From: Molanna angustata | Lineage: Eukaryota > Arthropoda > Insecta > Trichoptera > Molannidae | Direction: 5' to 3' | Length of the DNA stretch: 64,000 nucleotides | NCBI GenBank assembly: GCA_963576475.1 | Contig: OY754969.1 | Location: 30,239,726-30,303,725, forward strand | In this document: positions 47,088-57,952 of the stretch, piece after piece | How positions within the stretch are numbered: the first letter of the stretch is position 1 | How the letters are laid out: every line of letters starts with the position of its first letter | Position numbers and translations under genes: made by a program | Notes under the pieces: model-generated | Seen by the model: only the letters and a program-made list of their open reading frames with translations | Told to the model about the DNA's origin: nothing | The model's database searches: none

Positions 47088-49958
47088 CTATTTTTTAACT
47101 GAATCATAAATCTTTTCAAGAATGTTTTCAAAATTTTCCAATTTTTTCTGACAAATATTTAGCTGTTCCTTAATTATATTAATTTCATCACCTTCGTTTT
47201 CTCTCTCAGTTATCAGTACCTTGGCTGCCTTAACTATCTTACGATCCATTATTGTCTCGTTGCAACTTCTCAAACAACACAGAGCTATTTGTGGATCATC
47301 ATCTTCTCTTTCTTGTTTCTTTTTCATTTGCTCGTTTGTATAAATCACTACACGGGAAGACTGGTTAGTTTTGACACCTATTTGTGCCATTGGCAAGAAA
47401 TTAGGGAACAAACATACCCTTCGTGCTAAAGGTTTAATACATATCATCCTTGGTTGTATGCAATTCTTTCCTGGTACCCAACAGCAAGCATTTTGTAAAT
47501 TGGACACTGCATTTTTATATGGACTCATATCCCCCAGTAAGACATTTTCAAAATAAGATATCAGTTTAATTCTCGAAATATGTCCTACAAGCTCCGCATT
47601 CTCTTTAATGGCTTGAGTATCACTCACAGCTAAACCATTCAACAAATTAAAAAGAACAATCGGTATCATAAATACAAAAATAACAAAAATGATATGACTC
47701 GTAACAGGGAAAGACTCAAAATTAATTGAACTGGCGTCAAACTCCCCTGTTAACATTACAATTGTTTTGAATAATGACATGCCAGGATCGACGAAAAAGT
47801 TTGGTTCTTCATCGCCTTTTGCTTCGCTCGCCTTATTGGGATTAAATGGGACAGATTCGTCATTTTTATCTTCTACACTTCTGAATAATGTGTAGAAACT
47901 CAATGCGAACGCAATTATCAAAATGCAATACCACAGCAAAAACTTGAAAAAGTTCCAGGAAACGGTTTTTAACATTACTATATTTGTCGATAATGTTGGG
48001 AACTGTCCAATCAGCAAAACCAATTCTGCTGATGAAACTAAAATTGCTATCGCTGATAATTGTTGTTTGGTGGATTCTTGTGCAGAACTATTGAATAATA
48101 TGGCTGCAGTAACTATTATTAAACACACTTCCAACCAGTTTTCAACACTTCTAACGTACGTTTTTGGAGAAACAAATATCTGAGACAGTTCACGAATGAC
48201 TATTAGAAACCATCCAACTATTGTAGTGTATTGAGTGATATTGCCCACAGTTTTTTTCAAATCACTTTCATCTTCGTTGATACTGTATCCAAGTAAAATA
48301 TAAAGAATAAGAGATAGCCAAAAAAGTGTATAAATGGTAATATTTGCAAAGAACAAACAACTGATGCGCTGCCATTTTAAGTATAAGAAACTTGTGATAA
48401 CTGGATGCTTCAGTAGAGGTCGCAAGTCTGAATGTTGAGCCATGTACAACAAGGCATCTGTTTCGGGAGCCAAAAATCTGTCGTTCGAGCTGATTGCCAA
48501 GTCTGAATCATCCATGAGAGGTATTGTGGTTTCGTGTTGAGGAACGTTACAGGGAGGAACTAAAAAGCTATAGTTAAATTGTAATTCATAATCTTCGTCG
48601 TTCGGTCGTTCATTGTTTGTAGTTAGACAACTGTCCAAGAATATTTCCAAAGCTTTAGGAGACATGTCGGCTAACGGAGGTTCATTAAACTTATTTCTCA
48701 AGCCAATACACGCCCCCTTCTTAAGCAGTGCCAAAACTTTTTCCTGGTCTCCACTTCTAGCCGCATAATGTAAAGCGGTATTATCTTTTATATCCAGATA
48801 GTTAACATTTGCATTTGCTCGTGAACTTTCAATCATAATCTTGAAACATTCGTGATAGTCAACATTGGGGTCACCTTGCATGCATTTGCTATTTTTGATA
48901 ATTATTTGTAATAACGAATCACCATTTATTGGTTCGAAGCATGTTGTTTCGTGAGATTCCAACAATTTTAAAACTTTGTAATATCCATTGGAACATGCCA
49001 AAGCTATTGGTTTGGTGCCACTACCCGGTGCAATCAAATTGGGATCTGCTCCGTTGTCTAGTAAAACTTCAACAGCCTTATCCATGCCGTTCGCGCAAGA
49101 ACATTGTAGCAGAGTATAAAGACCATTGTTTTCGGTTAGAATTTTCGGTAAGTCTTTGTTCTTTTTGATTTTTTCAAAATCTGAAATAAACTTGTCTTCG
49201 TCGTGAGCGCTGAGGTATGAAAATAATTTATAAACGTCGATGGTTTCCTTTTTACCATCTTTGGACGGAAGTCTCTCCAATAAATATGGAAACGTATCTT
49301 CTATCAGCGTTCTCGCAGTTTTGTGTCGCCTGTCTTCGTACGTGTCCAAATCTATTGTTTTCGTGGAATATTCTATTATTAACTGAACAATTTTTTCCAA
49401 ACCCTGTTTTGCTGCTGAATATATAGGTGTTATCTTCTTGGAATCCGGAATATTCACGTCAGTGCCAGACTTAAGCAAAAGTTCGACAATGTCTTCGTAT
49501 TGTTTTATCTGTTGTTCGCGATCATCGTCAATAACCTCGATATGTTTGATGGTCAAGTGCAGGGCGGTGTTTGATCCCTTACTCAATATGTTGACGTTGA
49601 TATCTTTCACTTCAAGAAGTTCCTTCAAGGTTTCCGCATCTCCCGCTTCAGCCGCGAAGTGTATAGGAGCCTTGGTGTGCACGTCGTTGATCTTATTCAC
49701 GTCGACCTTTTGTTCGATGAGTAATTTGACGAATTCTGCGTAACCTGGTTCCGCGCACGCCAAGTCCAAGCATGTTTTATACTCTGGATATTCGTAGCAA
49801 TACTCCGGGTCGACATTTTCAGACTGGAGAAGCTTCTTGAACGTCCTCAAATCTCGCTGTCGGAGGGCGTTCAGCAGTTGCTCCTGTGGGCTGGGACCGA
49901 ACAGCGAACCTCCGCGATTGAGTGCCCTTCCTTTCATTTCAAAATCTCCTTTGGGCAT
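47088..49958 (-). CDS. painless: Painless-like TRPA cation channel
   Basis: The 956-codon intronless CDS is close to the length of fly Painless (about 910). Residues 1-490 form ankyrin repeats (for example TALHLTIKHIEVI and TALHYAARSGDQEKVLALLK). Six membrane segments follow: S1 about 533-557, S2 575-597, S3 605-622, S4 632-655, S5 669-693, then pore helix IVMLTGEFDASSINF and S6 with IPIVLFNLLNGLAVSDTQ. The linker before S1 (LYMAQHSDLRPLLKHPVITS-FLYLKW) is also typical. The C-terminus is a short coiled coil (QLNICQKKLENFENILEKIY). Painless channels act in sensory-neuron plasma membranes in noxious heat and mechanical sensing and pass calcium. The start at 49958 is the first in-frame ATG. A TTTCAG acceptor 15 bases upstream implies a 5' UTR exon. 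The gene lies opposite to and downstream of GCP2 exon 13. Confidence 0.93.
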   Translation of the reverse strand: MPKGDFEMKGRALNRGGSLFGPSPQEQLLNALRQRDLRTFKKLLQSENVDPEYCYEYPEYKTCLDLACAEPGYAEFVKLLIEQKVDVNKINDVHTKAPIHFAAEAGDAETLKELLEVKDINVNILSKGSNTALHLTIKHIEVIDDDREQQIKQYEDIVELLLKSGTDVNIPDSKKITPIYSAAKQGLEKIVQLIIEYSTKTIDLDTYEDRRHKTARTLIEDTFPYLLERLPSKDGKKETIDVYKLFSYLSAHDEDKFISDFEKIKKNKDLPKILTENNGLYTLLQCSCANGMDKAVEVLLDNGADPNLIAPGSGTKPIALACSNGYYKVLKLLESHETTCFEPINGDSLLQIIIKNSKCMQGDPNVDYHECFKIMIESSRANANVNYLDIKDNTALHYAARSGDQEKVLALLKKGACIGLRNKFNEPPLADMSPKALEIFLDSCLTTNNERPNDEDYELQFNYSFLVPPCNVPQHETTIPLMDDSDLAISSNDRFLAPETDALLYMAQHSDLRPLLKHPVITSFLYLKWQRISCLFFANITIYTLFWLSLILYILLGYSINEDESDLKKTVGNITQYTTIVGWFLIVIRELSQIFVSPKTYVRSVENWLEVCLIIVTAAILFNSSAQESTKQQLSAIAILVSSAELVLLIGQFPTLSTNIVMLKTVSWNFFKFLLWYCILIIAFALSFYTLFRSVEDKNDESVPFNPNKASEAKGDEEPNFFVDPGMSLFKTIVMLTGEFDASSINFESFPVTSHIIFVIFVFMIPIVLFNLLNGLAVSDTQAIKENAELVGHISRIKLISYFENVLLGDMSPYKNAVSNLQNACCWVPGKNCIQPRMICIKPLARRVCLFPNFLPMAQIGVKTNQSSRVVIYTNEQMKKKQEREDDDPQIALCCLRSCNETIMDRKIVKAAKVLITERENEGDEINIIKEQLNICQKKLENFENILEKIYDSVKK

Positions 49959-49972
49959 GATGGTGTTTTCAT
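49934..49972 (-). promoter_or_regulatory. Overlapping upstream ORF of the painless-like gene
   Basis: If the TTTCAG at 49973-49978 is a 3' splice site, the exon begins with ATG. This opens a 12-codon frame (MKTPSCPKEILK, stop at 49934) that overlaps the channel's start in another frame. Upstream frames of this kind usually lower translation of the main frame. Use of the acceptor is inferred from sequence alone. Confidence 0.45.
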
Positions 49973-49978
49973 CTGAAA

Positions 49979-50570
49979 CGAATAATAATAAATAGTATTA
50001 TCGTAACTGTTGAACTGATTAGACGTACCTACACTTTCGTACAGAACATCAAATGATGTTTTTATTTCATATTATGTAAAGCTTTGTAGTACATTTTTTG
50101 TGTGACATGAATTCACCGGATGCGCCTAATTGGTTTTCTCTTAGTTTGGAAGCAAAAACCTGATATTACATAGATAGTCCAGTCCATTCACAGTGTTATG
50201 CGTGTCCGGTGTAAGAGAGGAAATCGTAAATTTATATTAAGTTTACGCACGAATTATACTATCTTTCTCTTTGTATGTAATTTTTCAATCAATGTATTAT
50301 TTATCATTATAATAAACAAAATAATTTATTTTTATCATGAGACGTATTATCTCACATTATTTGGTAACTAGGAATTTGAATCACGTTTATTTTAATGAAA
50401 TAGTCATTCTATTTTCTTTTTGCTAAACTAATAGTGAATCAAAATCATTTATTTAACAAAACACCCATACAATCTAAATACACGCAAAATAAAATATAAA
50501 CTCCTTGGTTTATATTTTATTTTAAAATAACTAGTAAAATACTATTTTTTTTCAAATTAAAAAAAAATCA
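49979..50570 (-). promoter_or_regulatory. Upstream intron or promoter region of the painless-like gene
   Basis: Sequence 5' of the coding exon on the minus strand. The non-coding 5' exon was not located. No TATA box can be assigned. Confidence 0.3.
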
Positions 50571-50754
50571 GGGGGGCAAGTCTGGTTCGACCGGCGAAAT
50601 CAAAACCCTAGTGATTACCCATATCATGGATATAAATATCGTATGGAGTTCTATGACATCTAAAGATATTATAGAACTCCATATAATAATTATATCCATG
50701 ATATGGGTAAACGTGAGGGTTTTGATTTCGCCGATTGAACCAGACTTGCCCCCC
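50571..50754. mobile_element. Palindromic MITE family E, copy 2
   Basis: Begins GGGGGGCAAGTCTGGTTCGA and ends ACCAGACTTGCCCCCC, with the same centre (TCTAAAGATATTATAGAACT) as the copy at 19175-19357. Arms are about 88 bp. No clear target duplication. Confidence 0.87.
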
Positions 50755-50829
50755 AGAATATAAAAAATCAGTTTTAAGTTCCACTGTAATAATTTATTTA
50801 TTATTAATATCGGTAATCAAGTGACTATC

Positions 50830-51060
50830 TTTAGTGTCTCACCAATTATAATTTTCTCTAAACATCTTGAACGAGATTCCGGTTGCGCAGAGCACAAATT
50901 TGTGTCTTTTTGCTTCGTTGGTTTATGTGCAAATCGCCCCCCTTATCTGCGTTCAAGTTATTTTGCGACAACTATACTATCGTGTCTTTTTCACAATACG
51001 CCACTTGCACAATTTAATATACCGACCGAAAAAACTTTCGTTTTTGTCAAATACTTAATA
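50830..51060 (+). repeat. Dispersed repeat shared with 46150-46290
   Basis: GCAGAGCACAAATTTGTGTC, then GGTTTATGTGCAAATCG and TTCAAGTTATTTT, parallel the block at 46195-46280. Short overlapping frames here are not credible genes. Confidence 0.45.
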
Positions 51061-51399
51061 CTATTTAAATTTGTGTGTGAAATAGTTTAGATCTTGTATG
51101 TATAAACGAACAAAACAAATTACCGTTATTATTCAGTAAACATTGTACTTATTATTTTATTTTATAATCAATCGACCCGAGCTGTGAACATTTCAAACGG
51201 AATTGTACTAAATTAAAGTTGGACATCGTAAGATTTTTATATCAAAATGGCCTAATTAATGTGTGGTTCTCAACACTTCGTTTGCTAATATTCGAGAAAA
51301 AAACTATTAAATCTATATCAATATTCTCGAACGATATCCTTTCTGCGTCCTTTAATTCCTTTTTATGTTTAAAACACCAAGTGATGTGTAAATAAGTAA

Positions 51400-51897
51400 T
51401 AGTGATGAGCAAAAATCATGCACTTTTGGTCTTGGTTGCGAGACTTGCAAGACCGAGTCTTGCGGTCTCGCAAAATTGTATAAACTGATTTATTTTTCAT
51501 TTAAAAGTAAGCGATTAAAAACATACTATCGAGATAATACTATAAATTTGCGTTTTTTGACATGTTTCATTATAATTAGATACTGAATTTAAACGGAAAA
51601 ATAAGCCGTTCGGTTTCTGTGCGAGCGTCCTGGGTTCGATTCCCAGCAGACGAGAAATTTAATTAAATTCATTTCTCACGCAAATATTGCTTCTCTGGGC
51701 TGGAAACACTGGTTAGTTGGAAGAAATTGCCATACGGCAATAAACTCGCCACTTGCGCAGGGTGCAAGGAAGTTTTCGTTATTATTATTATTATTAAAAA
51801 TTCCTTTTTATTTTTTGTAAAATTTGCAAGACTTAAAACGATCGAATATAGAAGACCAAGACCTACCCGATCTTGGTCTTTCATTTACCCATCACTA
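51400..51897. mobile_element. hAT-like MITE with a SINE inserted in it
   Basis: The ends are TAGTGATGAGCAAA and TTTACCCATCACTA (complement TAGTGATGGGTAAA). GGTCTTGGT and GCAAGAC blocks repeat in both halves. Flanks ATAAGTAA and GTAACTAA match at six of eight positions, compatible with an aged 8-bp duplication. A family B SINE occupies about 51600-51798. Confidence 0.75.
51600..51798 (+). mobile_element. SINE family B, plus-strand copy
   Basis: Head AAGCCGTTCGGTTTCTGTGC, B box GGGTTCGATTCCCAGCAGAC, and body GTTAGTTGGAAGAAATTGCC, ATACGGCAATAAACTCGCC, ACTTGCGCAGGGTGCAAGGA. It ends in (TTA)n (about 51778-51797). This is the cleanest family B copy in the window. Confidence 0.87.
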
Positions 51898-51954
51898 GTA
51901 ACTAATAATTAATATTTTCTTGTCAATACCAGGTATTGACATGGTGTAGAATCC

Positions 51955-52195
51955 CATTATACTAGCTAATTTTAAATCTAACAAAAGTTGATTATGTTTC
52001 GACATTATACATGTATATTTTCCTTGTATCAGGACGACAGTTTAGGCTTACTAGACCTCTATCAACTGCTAGAGCCTAGTAAGCCTAAACGATCATTCTG
52101 ATACAAGGTAAAATATACACATGTTAAACAATACCTAAACAACTTTTGTTTGATTTAAAATTACCTAGTAGATACTAGGTAATTTTGCTACTCGT
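51955..52195. repeat. 240-bp imperfect palindrome (MITE-like)
   Basis: TAATTTTAAATCTAACAAAAG pairs with CTTTTGTTTGATTTAAAATTA-like sequence (CTTTTGTTTGATTTAAAATT). In the middle TTGTATCAGGACGACAGTTT and AGGCTTACTAG pair with CTAGTAAGCCTAAACGATCA. A 15-20 base loop lies at about 52055. It is probably a MITE or fold-back whose termini are unsure. Confidence 0.8.
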
Positions 52196-52596
52196 AATAT
52201 ATGTAGTTAAAATACTTGAATTTCATAAAATTGTCGAAAAAGTTAACACAATTTTTGTGAAATCAAATTATTTTGACTATATTTTATATTTTTATAGGTA
52301 CTTAAATATATTTGACTCTTTTTAAGATATTCTTAAACCCTAATACACAATCTAACAATCCCCTCCTCATTCACTTACGATCCCTCCTCCTCATCCTGAA
52401 ATATACTTGTTAACTTTATATGTGTATATTCTTTTTATAAGGGTACATCGACAGATTACATTTTACATAAAATTGATTATTATTTTGAGTGTGCTGGATG
52501 TACGATTATGGATGCACACAACATTATAAAATATTATGAGCTCGTAATATCAAAAAACATACATAAATTACATATCGATATTGTTTTAAGTTAATG

Positions 52597-53040
52597 TAAA
52601 TGTATTTATTTATTTATTTATTTAATATATCTTTACATTTACATGTCACAATGATAATATATAATAATCGACCTCACTAGGGTTGGCCTGTATTGAGGTC
52701 GATAATTTTACATAAATAATAAAAACAGTTAAAAATAGTATATAACATAACATAAAAGTATAGAAAAAATATAAAACCATAAGAAAATGAAACATAAATT
52801 AATAAAATACAAAAAAAAAAAAAACAATATACACAATGAATCCAGAGCCATAATATATACTAAGCATATATATAAGCATATGTATATTTTTAAATATTTT
52901 GTTTTATCATGTAGGTACTATTATATGACTTTTTCAACTATGTTACATATTATTGTATAATCATTAATTTATTTTATTCGGAAAACATACAGCATACATA
53001 ATAATAATAATAATAACGATAAATACAATTCCATGACTGA
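52597..53040 (-). mobile_element. 3' UTR of a Jockey/CR1-like LINE
   Basis: Mirrors the layout of 210-500: a (TTTA)n tract, then a potential stem CGACCTCACTAGGG..TTGAGGTCG, then an A-rich region with ATAACATAACATAAAAG repeats. No coding part was found upstream. Confidence 0.4.
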
Positions 53041-55000
53041 GTAACATTTATATAAAAAGTAGTAATACCTGAACGTATTTTTTATTTAAACATTTTTTCT
53101 TTGAATTTAATGAAGAAAGCATTTTAGCTCAAATTTCATACAAATAATGAAATGTACAATACATAACTTAAAGCTGTTGCTTTCTGACATGAAATAAATG
53201 TCTTTTTGCCCAAATTTTAATTAAATTTTTTCATAATTTAGTTACCGCATTGTTGAAAAACACTGTTCGATAATGAACTTTTGATCTCTGAGAACGTTTC
53301 CCGAATGATTTCCTGTTCAGTTTGATCGCTTTTCTTTCAATTATCTAATTTACTTCAATTAAAGAACTGTGCGTTTTGTTTACCAAACGCGCTTTTAAAA
53401 ACTTGCTGAACGTGTTTTTAACCAGTAAAAATACACGGACAGTGGGCCGTGCTAACTTTAAATTATTTTAATACAATTTGTTTTACAATTGACAAAATAC
53501 GATTAACATTTACGATTGCCCTATCGAAAAAATCTACCAACTCGATTACATCAGCAAATTAATCTGATACTAAGCGTTTGAATCCAATTTAAATTTAGTG
53601 GACGTATTAACATTTTTAATACTTCAGAAGCCATATATTTTTATTCTATTTGGACATATAGATGATGATATAAATCAAAATAATTCTTTTTGCCGAATTT
53701 ATTAAATGATCATCGAATTTATTCCACGTCTGTATAAATTACCGTAGATAATTACCTAATATTGTATCAACCATAGTTCATGTTAATATACGATGTGTAC
53801 TATGATAATAAGGCTAAAAAAATTGAATATAATAACAGTTCATAGCAATGATAGGAAAACAAAAGGATAAGGAGAGAGGAAGAAATCAGGTGTTATCAGA
53901 TTGATATTTTAATATTGGCACAATATTATCTTAAATTTTGAGTCCTTAAGTAGGCTGAACGTATTAATGGAATGAAACACGTAAGTTCGATTAAATTTCA
54001 TTGATTCATATCATCACGGCATTCCCCCTCTCTCACAATGTGGGGTAATCAGCAACAGCTGTGCGGGTGTGTATAACCTTATAAAAAGTAAGCACGGTAG
54101 GGTCTGGTAAAGAAAGTGGTGGTATATCTAATATAACAATAATGGAGTCCGTAAAATCAGCAAACACACGCGAGTATGAGATAGTGCATGAATGTGGATA
54201 AAGCAACGTGTGACTCAGTTTTATCTACCTACTTTATGAAAAAATAGCGCAATTTTATTTCACCTCCGTTCATCATATTATTTCCTTTATATTATTGTAA
54301 TTTTTACAACTCATGAGGGTCGATATTTAGACATCTCATAATTCGTTATTTTTATGTCACAATGCGGGCAAATGATTATATTATAATATGTTTATCATCT
54401 ATAGATTTACTATGACGAATCTATGTCGGTTAGCAAAGATCAGTGTTTGTTATACCGCAGCTCGCGAGCTAAATGTGGTTATTTGAGTGTGGCTCTACCG
54501 TCCTTTTGATTTGGGCCTACATATTTTTGCGAACAATAATTTTGATGAATGAACCTTACCAAGAGTAAGTTGAGAAGGTTCATGTTCCTGCACAAATTAT
54601 ACTTATAGTTTTAAAAATATGGCTCTAATAGAAATTTCAATCTTTGTACCTTTTGTTGATATTTGAGTAATGAGTTCGTCGACCACTGGCATAGAGCTAC
54701 CAAATCGCTTAATAAGTTTCATTATTTAATTTGTCGATGGTGCTTTAATATAGTATCAATAATCTTAGCTTCTTAAAGCCAACAATGAAAACCTTACAAG
54801 AGCATAGACAGTTTGCCATAGACTATTTATATTCCCTATGATTTCATTCGTTAAAACTTAGAAAAATGGAAAATAAGTTATTTTTTAATTTATGTTTAAA
54901 GAATGTACTCTCTAGGAATGTACTTTATAAAAATGTATTTAGGGATCGCCATAATCCATCCTTTTTTCTATAAATTAATAGGATATTTAGGTATTTATTT
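53041..55000. other. Gene-free interval
   Basis: No gene is supported. 54010-54090 holds a terminal piece of SINE-like family C (ATCACGGCATTCCC, CACAATGTGGGGTAATCAGC, TGTGCGGGTGTGTATAACCT). The part at 53270-53460 is slightly less AT-rich, with no identifiable content. Confidence 0.4.
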
Positions 55001-55082
55001 ATTTACGGTTACAAATAGTCATTTTTACAAAATACATTAAATGAGACAATCAATTACCCACATAAAGACCAGAAAATGTACA

Positions 55083-55400
55083 TAGATTCATACCATCACG
55101 CCATGTCCCTCACGGGGTAGGCAGAGAGAACCGAACGCCACTTACTTCTATCTTGACATACATTCATCGCCTCGTCGACATTCATACATCGTCTTATACA
55201 TGTTCGTCTGTTATTCACGCTTCTGACATTTCTGTCTTTCAAAATACCGTTCACATGCACGTGTCATCCCTTTCTTGCGCGGCCCCGACCTCTCATTCCA
55301 TTCCTGTCCGCAATGTATATTTTCTTCGTCAGGCGTTCCTCATTCATTCTCCCCATGTGGCCAAACCATCTCAATGTGTTCACTTTCATTCTATTATATT
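55083..55400 (-). pseudogene. C-terminal fragment of an RTE-like LINE, copy 3
   Basis: Closely related to 24055-24403. It shares TCACGCCATGTCCCTCACGG, GGTAGGCAGAGAGAAC, CTTGACATACATTCATCGCC and the complement of the GRPR region, with frame-breaking differences. The coding sense is minus. Confidence 0.7.
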
Positions 55401-55829
55401 CTATTTATAACCAGAAAATGTAACACAAATTTTACAAAATTAATTAACATACATGAACGATGGTGAATCTGAATCAAAAGGATTAAAAGGGAAGATTAAC
55501 AATATTACTATATGCCACCACGATGAGACCTCATTACGCTATAATGATTTATCATAATATTTACATATTCATATACATACATACATACATGCAAACGCAT
55601 ACACACACGTACATACATTAGGAAGAAATAAGTTTATTGCATTGTTGAATTGCTATGTAGACATCGCTTAAATACCCGTGAAGATTTAGAAAATATGTTT
55701 TTTTCCACTGTGTATTAAATTTGGAGCTCTCTTGTGATGAACAAATTCTTAAACAACTCAATCTCTTATCGAATATTTTTATTATTGCATATGCGCAAAC
55801 ATTGGATTTTTTTCCCTGTCGGGAGTCAA
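55401..55829. other. Gene-free stretch with a CATA/CA microsatellite
   Basis: ATACATACATACATGCAAAC followed by ACACACACGTACATACAT at about 55570-55617. No gene. Confidence 0.45.
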
Positions 55830-56475
55830 AGATATTTTTTAACAGATTTTTAATTATCTCAATAGAGACGAAGTTGGAATATTTATTGTAGGAGAACCGG
55901 GAAATCAAGGCACCTACAGGGCTTACGACCTGTCATCGGCTGGTTTACGTGATCACTTTATGCGCTTGCGCAACGTTCACCAATTATGCCTTTTTAATGA
56001 GATCCCTATCAATTCAATTTTGAAAGTTCTGGCGCTGGTATAAGTCTGGCGCAATTCAGGGGTGACTTCTATGCGAAAAATGCATTGTCACCTCAGATAT
56101 AAGAATTGTAGCTTTCATTATTTACAAAAATCAATTCTCTCAATAGATGGCGTTCCAACAAAATAAATAAAAATAATAAGATTGTTGTTCATAATTTCAC
56201 CCATAGATGGCTGTAGTAAAAATTCCTTATTTTCAAGCGAAAAGAATTTCAGTATTACAATATATAGAACTTTCAAAATTGAATTGATAGGGATCTCATT
56301 AAAAAGGCATAATTGGTGAACGTTGCGCAAGCGCATAAAGTGATCACGTAAACCAGCCGATGACAGGTCGTAAGCCCTGTAGGTGCCTTGATTTCCCGGT
56401 TCTCCTACAATAAATATTCCAACTTCGTCTCTATTGAGATAATTAAAAATCTGTTAAAAAAAAATCAATCTCTTA
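55830..56475. repeat. Fold-back repeat F with about 195-bp arms
   Basis: The left arm (55837-56032) and right arm (about 56262-56460) are inverted copies. Shared blocks include AACAGATTTTTAATTATCTC, GAGACGAAGTTGGAATATTT, GGGAAATCAAGGCACCTACA, GTGATCACTTTATGCGCTTG and TGAGATCCCTATCAATTCAA. The spacer (56040-56260) contains TCTCAATAGATGGCG and CCATAGATGGCTG. Single arms occur at 3250-3365 and 63365-63480. Confidence 0.88.
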
Positions 56476-57058
56476 TGATAACTTTTTTTTGTATAGTTAT
56501 TACGTACTGCCGAAATACTGAAAAGATCATTATTTCTGGTAAATCGAGTAGGAACTTTAGATTTTTTTTACCAATAAATATGAGAATAATATAAATAAGA
56601 ATTACGTGGATATTAACAGAATTGATTTTTACAAAATACACGGTATATTGGGACCTATTGTTAAAACTAAACCTTATGTAATTTGATGTCAATGAAATAT
56701 CTATTTTTAGTTGACCACGTTGTAGTCTGTTTGTCACTGACAATGGGGTCATGTTGATTGTATGAGAGGTCTGATCTATGTGTGGTTGTGTCAGAATGGC
56801 GAAGGCGTCAAAATGATACTGACAACTTAATATGTATACTGATGCTGCATCGGCATTTTGAGATATGCTTCACTACTGATATTTGGTCACCAACATCTCT
56901 TGTTATATTTACTGCTTCTTCTTCTTATTCTCAGCCATCTCTCCACTGCTGGATGTAGGCCTCCTTAAACTTTTTCAACCTTGTCTATCCTGGGTGTCCC
57001 TATACCGCAATATATACTACATTTATCCACAGTTCCTATTACTTCATTTTTATTATAG

Positions 57059-57620
57059 CTAGTTGCGTGTAACACATGAGATCCAACTGTCGATGGCGAT
57101 AGTATGCATAATTGAAGAAGACTTACCAAACTATAAACACTTAAACACAAATTGATAAAATTTTTAAGATATTTTGTTTTCTATATAAAAAATGTAGGTA
57201 TGTATAGCAGGATAGGATAGTATGGATGTCAGTCTGTTTTTCCTACCCAGAATATGAAAACAGCATGATGTATGTTTGTAGATTTAGTAGGTATCAAACT
57301 ATTGAGCGAGATATTGTGTAGTGTATACTGCCTTACAAATTGTATGAAACGATGTCGTTACTAAATTCAATTTTTATCAAAATCTCCAAACATATGTAAC
57401 ATACCATCATACTGTTTTTATATTCTGGGTAGGAAAAACAGACTGACCTCCATACTATGTTTTCCTGACATACATACCTACATATTTTATATAGAAAACA
57501 AAATATCTCAATATAGGTATTTATTAATTTTTGTTTAAGTGTTTATAGTTTGGTACGTATTATTAAATTAAAGATACTATCGCCATCGACAGTTGGATTT
57601 CATGTGTTACATGCAACTAG
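57059..57620. mobile_element. Inverted dimer of the Helentron-like element
   Basis: The block opens with CTAGTTGCGTGTAACACATG, ATCCAACTGTCGAT (terminus inverted) and closes with ATCGACAGTTGGATTTCATG, TGTTACATGCAACTAG. Each half carries the blocks AGAAAACAAAATATC or its complement, and GGAAAAACAGACTGACCTCC. Two 3' halves are joined head to head near 57365, so both outer ends are 3' termini with CTAG and a hairpin. Confidence 0.85.
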
Positions 57621-57794
57621 TAAGTAATAAAATCTACAATTAAATCCTTTTTAGTACCTATCACAATAAAATGTACACGATCTTATGACGCATTTATTAA
57701 CGGGCTCCTTAGTTGGAACTTCCGTTTCCGGAAGTTCTAGGGCGTTGATCTTTCTGATTCCTGTTGTCTATGCGATTTGTTTGATCATCAATAT

Positions 57795-57890
57795 TCTGTC
57801 CCTTTTTAAGCAAACTGCGCGCACCGAGGAGTGTGAGTTTTGGCATAGTTAAACTTTATATGGAGAAGGACTGCATTAAGCTAAAGTTTA
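57795..57890. repeat. Dispersed repeat of about 95 bp, copy 1
   Basis: CCTTTTTAAGCAAACTGCGC, GCACCGAGGAGT and TTATATGGAGAAGGACTGCA resemble 59953-60045. Unidentified family. Confidence 0.6.
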
Positions 57891-57952
57891 TAGGTACATA
57901 ATAATATGTATTACAAATAATCAAATTACAAATTTGAAATCTGCCAACAGTA

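Noticed and set aside
47371..49743. Several plus-strand frames of 60-100 codons opposite the channel gene
   Set aside because: Antisense shadows of the painless-like CDS with no independent features.
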